Shown: piece by piece, positions 60,123 through 64,000 of the stretch
Layout: every line of letters begins with the position of its first letter
Position numbering within the stretch: position 1 is the stretch's first letter
Assembly (NCBI GenBank): GCA_013400975.1
Contig: WBMZ01006405.1
Span: 1 to 64,000, forward strand
Reading direction: 5' to 3'
Origin: Atrichornis clamosus
Taxonomy: Eukaryota; Chordata; Aves; Passeriformes; Menuridae
Length of the DNA stretch: 64,000 bases
Program-made: the position numbers and the translations under genes
The notes under the pieces: model-generated
Database searches by the model: none
Told to the model about the DNA's origin: nothing
What the model saw: only the letters and a program-made list of their open reading frames with translations

Positions 60123-60927
60123 AAAAAGCACATTAAACTGAGCACCTCAGAAGGATCCATTTGTCACAGCCATAATGGAGCTAGTGGTTTTTTGGCACTT
60201 CAATCAAGCTCCATCAAAACCTTCATCTCATGCTATGCACCAGATAACCGTGCTCAGATCAGTCGGGGCTGAGAAAACATTTGCAGGCAGATGAGGCTGG
60301 GAGGAAGGGAGTGGGAGTTATATTAAACCTGGCTTTCAGTCATTGTTTCCTGGGGATCATATCCCTGTCTGGGTGTTGGCCTTCCTTCAGGAGGCAAGAG
60401 GGTGTGGGGAGGCTGCAGATTCTCTAACCCCAGAGTGTCCCAGGCATGGATTGCTCCGTGCTGATCCTACAGCCAGGATCCCAATGCCCAGGCTCCATCC
60501 TCCTGACCTGCACAGCTCCATGGTGACTCCTGACCTTCCCCTGGGATTTCCATGACCATCTCACTGCTGACAGGAGGAAAACAAGACTGCCAGGAAGGGA
60601 GAAGAAAGACACATTAGGAATCCTCCTTTTCATGAGGCCCCCCATCTTCCCACAGAGTGGATGTGCCCTGGGAGCCACTGTTCAGCTTCTTCTCCAAGAG
60701 AGGGTAATGAGAGGCTCAGGGTGGGACCACTGAGGACAGGGCCAGAAGGCAGGTGGCTGAGCCATAACTCCTAAAAAGGATGAAAGCAAACCCTTTGTGT
60801 CTGCCCCATCCATTCCCTGCCCCCAGGCCCTGGGTTTGGGCGGCAAAAATCCCTTCCTTCAGGGAAATGAGGGCATATAGGCAGGGCACACAATTTATCA
60901 CTCTGCAGCTTTTGTGACCCAGAGTGG

Positions 60928-61200
60928 TTCTTTTTCTTTTTTTCTTTTTCTTTTTCCCTTTCTTTTTTCTTCTTTTCCTTTTCCTCTTCCTTTTCCTTCT
61001 CTTCCTCTTTCCCTCTTCCTTTACTTTTCCCCTTTCTTTCTTCGTTTTCCTTTTCCCTTTCCTTCTCTTCCTCTTTCCCTTTCCCTCTTCCTTTTCCTTT
61101 CCCCTCTCTTGCTTCCTCTTCCTCTTCTTCTCCCTTTTCCTTTCACTTTACCTCTTCCCATTCCCCTTCTCCTTCCCCTTTCTCGTCCTTTCTTTCCTTC
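60928..61200 (+). repeat. Long polypyrimidine (CT-rich) tract
   Basis: About 270 bases almost wholly C and T on the + strand, in irregular CTTTTC, CCTCTTCC and TTCCTTTTCC blocks with only scattered purines. Both strands give long meaningless Leu/Phe or Arg/Gly ORFs. Confidence 0.95.
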
Positions 61201-61924
61201 AAAATGGGGAACTATGCAAAAAGGCAAACACATGAAAAGCCTTCACATACTTCCTCTTAATTGTACAGTGGGCAGGGGCCAAAAAAAAATCTGCTTTCCT
61301 TATTCCTGCAGGCAGAATCCCTGGAGCATGTGATTTGATTATCATCCTTGTTTGAGGCAGTGCTCAGTGCCTGCTCTGAGAGAGGGCAGTTCTGGGGGGC
61401 TCAGGGGGTCACTGGTTCCGGGGGCAGACATGGAGTTGTGTCCAATCCCTGTCCCTCCAAACTACTCTACACAGGGATATGCCAAAGGCACCTTCCAGGA
61501 GAGGCCCAAACGCCACAGGTAGGGAGGGGGAGGTTGTGCTGCACTTTTCCGATGGCCCCAGCATTTCATAACCTGCACTGTTTATTTAAATCAGCCACAT
61601 GTCTTAGTTAAAGCTTAAATGGCTCCAAGCCTAATCCCCCTAGTGCAAAAGGAGGGATGTGGGGAGGTCTGGTGGTACTTGGGAGTACCAGTGCCACGCT
61701 TTCATCCAGGGTGCTCTGCCAGGTGCTGGTCTCGTGCTTGAGGAGGGACGTGGAAGTGATGGGAAGAGTTAAGGGGACTCAGGCCCTGGAAAACAACGCA
61801 GGACCCAGGATGTGATCAGCTGAGATGGCTCAGCCCAGCCAGAGGGGATGAGCAGTGAGCTGCCTGCTCTGTGTAGGTCATGGCTGAGGCCAAACCTGTG
61901 AGCCCCGGCCAGCGTGAGGCTGGC

Positions 61925-61981
61925 GAGGATGAGGATGAGGATGAGGATGAGGATGAGGATGAGGATGAGGATGAGGATGAG
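61925..61981. repeat. GAGGAT hexanucleotide microsatellite, about 9 units
   Basis: Perfect tandem GAGGAT units. It would read as Asp-Glu repeats on one strand and His-Pro on the other, but there is no gene context. Confidence 0.95.
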
Positions 61982-62094
61982 CAGTGGCTGGAACCCTCAG
62001 CATCGTGGCTGCCAGCCCTTGGTGGGCAGGGAGGGATGAAAACCTTGCAGAGCCAGGATTCACCCTGCTCTTGTGGTGGGTAGATGGCTTTGGT

Positions 62095-62327
62095 GTCTTC
62101 AGGAAGAATATTGAGAAGAAATCCTTCCCTGTGAGGGTGGGGAGGCTCTGGCACAGGGTGCCCAGAGAAGCTGTGGCTGCCCCTGGATCCCTGGAAGTGT
62201 CCCAGGCCAGGTTGGACAGGGCTTGGAGCACCCTGGGATCGTGGAAGGTGTCCCTGTCCATGGCAGGGGGTGGGACTGGATGGGCTTTAAGGCCCCTTCC
62301 AACCCAAACCATTCTGTGTTTCTGTGA
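62095..62327 (+). mobile_element. CR1 LINE 3' fragment
   Basis: Sense: AAATCCTTCCCTGTGAGGGT, GGCCAGGTTGGACAGGGCTT, CCTTCCAACCCAAACCATTC. It begins about 115 bases after the hexamer array. Confidence 0.93.
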
Positions 62328-62369
62328 CCTTATCAATGGACACAAAAGTGCCAAGAGGACGGGGCAGAC

Positions 62370-62560
62370 TCTTTTCAGTGCTGCCCAGCAGCAGGACAAG
62401 GGGCAAAGGGCAGAAACTGCAACACATGAAGTTTCATGTGAATATGAAGGAAAAGTTTCCTCTGGGAGGGGATGACAAAGCACTGGAACAGACTGCCCAG
62501 AGAGGCTGTGGAATCTCCTTCTCTGGAGATATTCAAAACCTGCCTGGACATGATTCTGTC
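62370..62560 (+). mobile_element. CR1 LINE fragment, second subfamily
   Basis: Sense: GGCAAAGGGCAGAAACTGCA, ACTGGAACAGACTGCCCAGA, GATATTCAAAACCTGCCTGG. Same group as 28015-28272. Confidence 0.85.
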
Positions 62561-62889
62561 AGCAGGAAAAAACCCTTCTGTTCTCCCAGGGATTGAAGGA
62601 GGACAAGAGGCAGCCTCAGGAGCTTTGATGGTTACAGGAGTCAGCTGTGGGGAATAGCACCCAACACTGGCTACCGGCTTGTCTTGTTAACTGCTGATTC
62701 TGAGAGGCATTTAGGCCTTGTTTGCACAGGTCATTGCAGAACTTTACATATTTTGAGCTAATTAAGGGAGCACTGTTCCAGAGAGGTGCTGTTATATAAA
62801 TCAATATATATAAATCAAGTGTAGTGAAGTATCTGGTGTGTCTCATTTACCAACAGAGCTTGCACTGCCTGCCAAAGGTGTGGGTTTAG

Positions 62890-63060
62890 AATCACAGAGT
62901 CACAGAATGGCTTGGGTTGGAAGGGGCCTTAGAATTCCTCTGATTTCACTGCCTCTCAAGGGCAGGGACACCTTCTACTATCCTAAGTTGCTCCAAGCCC
63001 CATCCAAGCTGGCCTTGGACACTTCCAGGGGTGGGGCAGCCACAGCTTCTCTGGGAAACA
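62890..63060 (-). mobile_element. CR1 LINE 3' fragment
   Basis: The + strand: AATCACAGAGTCACAGAATG, GGCTTGGGTTGGAAGGGGCC, CACTTCCAGGGGTGGGGCAG. Confidence 0.92.
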
Positions 63061-63849
63061 ACCATTAATTTTGCATCAGTGGAATGATAGTCCTGTAAAT
63101 CTGAGGGTGGAAACCATTTTGCTGCCTTACAAGTAGGTATTGTTGGTAACAATTTTCCTCATATTGGATTAATCTGCATTGCTGTTATTGTTTTTATATC
63201 ATAAACTATACCCATTGAAAGGCTGAGGCTGTTATTTCAACAAAATTTCTCCTCCTGGCTGAAACAAATCTGTGTAGATTCTCCATAGAAAAATCTTGAG
63301 AAGTTCTACATTAAAATTTCATTTAAATTTTCATTAAAATGAATATCCTTGAAACTTCCAACTCAGTCAGGTAACGCAGCCATGAAAGCCTCCCATACTT
63401 ACAGAGTGGCAGCCTGTGAACCAGTGACCCTCTTCAGCTGCCAGAGCTCCTGTGCCTTCCCCCACAGCTGTCTTATCTCACACGTGTTCAGAGAAACCCA
63501 AGGACAGAGCTCCTACTCACATTTTTCACAGTGGTGCAAAATAAAACGCAGCAAAACCTAAACCCCAAACAAACAATGGTGCCTTTTGAAGGGTGTTTAC
63601 AGCCTGACCTTATCTCTGCCTGCCTTATGCTCCAACAGACTCCAGCTATCATTTAGTGAGGCCATCTCCACCCAGACTTGTGAGAGGAGATGACAATACA
63701 GAGCCACTGGTGCAATCAGCATTTCAAGCTGCCAGTGTTCTGCTCAAAGAAAGGAGCAGCATGGATGGGGGTGCTGGAGGGGCTGAGTTTGGGGTGAATT
63801 TGTCCTCAAAGGATGAAATTCCCCTTGGTTCAAGCTGAATTTTAAGTCA

Positions 63850-64000
63850 CGTGAGGAGTGGCTTGTGGAGCTGGGGTTGTTTAGCCTGGAGAAAAAGAGG
63901 CTCAAAGGAGACCTTATTGCTCTCTACAACTCCCTGAAATGAGGTTGGAGCCAGGTGGCCTCTGCTCCCATGCAACAAGTGACAGAATGAGAGGAAATGG
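63850..64000 (+). mobile_element. CR1 LINE fragment running off the window
   Basis: Sense: GGCTTGTGGAGCTGGGGTTG, TTTAGCCTGGAGAAAAAGAG, GACAGAATGAGAGGAAATGG. The 3' part lies beyond the right edge. Confidence 0.85.

Larger units (their letters stand above)
49216..64000. other. Gene-free region downstream of SH3BGR
   Basis: 14.8 kb without a recognisable exon. It holds many CR1 fragments (listed separately), a 33-bp tandem duplication at 54667, a poly(A) run at 60104, a long polypyrimidine tract at 60928 and a hexamer array at 61925. Gaps between them (for example 50400-52300, 54740-56750, 59160-60900, 61210-61900) look like ordinary unique or unrecognised sequence. Confidence 0.8.

Noticed and set aside
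60914..61333. Open frames of Leu/Phe/Ser or Arg/Gly/Lys across the CT tract
   Set aside because: Pure low-complexity products of a polypyrimidine tract, with no start context, splice signals or conservation.
61816..62483. ORFs with Asp-Glu or His-Pro runs
   Set aside because: The runs are the GAGGAT microsatellite, and the rest is CR1 sequence read in either direction.
49216..64000. B3GALT5, expected next in human order
   Set aside because: Its coding region is a single exon of about 300 codons; no such ORF with glycosyltransferase motifs is present. It probably lies beyond the window or elsewhere.

Overview
This window is nuclear DNA from a bird, probably a neoavian or passerine. It has spliced vertebrate genes, about 30 fragments of the chicken-repeat LINE CR1, a few older amniote retroelement remnants, and no L1 or Alu. 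The gene order GET1 - LCA5L - SH3BGR matches human 21q22.2 and, from general knowledge, the orthologous block on avian chromosome 1. Coding DNA is a small fraction; most of the window is intron, intergenic DNA and retrotransposon remains.

Layout. (1) 1-6.8 kb, + strand: GET1 (WRB) complete in five coding exons, starting in a GC-rich promoter at the window edge; the 170-aa model keeps reading frame across every junction. (2) 7.4-18 kb, - strand: LCA5L (lebercilin-like), tail-to-tail with GET1. Six exons are well supported. A short seventh (10514-10536) is proposed because the phases of its neighbours do not otherwise join. The N-terminal exon(s) are not identified. (3) 18-22.7 kb: gap between the 5' ends of LCA5L and SH3BGR, holding a 167-bp higher-order minisatellite and a CpG-rich patch. 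(4) 22.8-49.2 kb, + strand: SH3BGR, six coding exons (186 aa), long CR1-bearing introns, and a terminal exon that is 3' UTR or, if the Glu-rich exon is skipped, an alternative C-terminus. (5) 49.2-64 kb: gene-free DNA with CR1 copies, a roughly 270-bp polypyrimidine tract and a GAGGAT hexamer array. The next gene in human order, B3GALT5, is not seen.

The genes are physical neighbours and do not form a pathway: GET1 is an ER membrane receptor for tail-anchored proteins, LCA5L is a predicted ciliary/centrosomal coiled-coil protein, and SH3BGR is a thioredoxin-fold protein with an acidic tail, muscle-enriched in other vertebrates. I found no convincing undescribed biological system. The best second looks are the SH3BGR alternative 3' end, the LCA5L microexon and missing N-terminus, the higher-order minisatellite, and an isolated CpG island with a CTCF-like core in an LCA5L intron.
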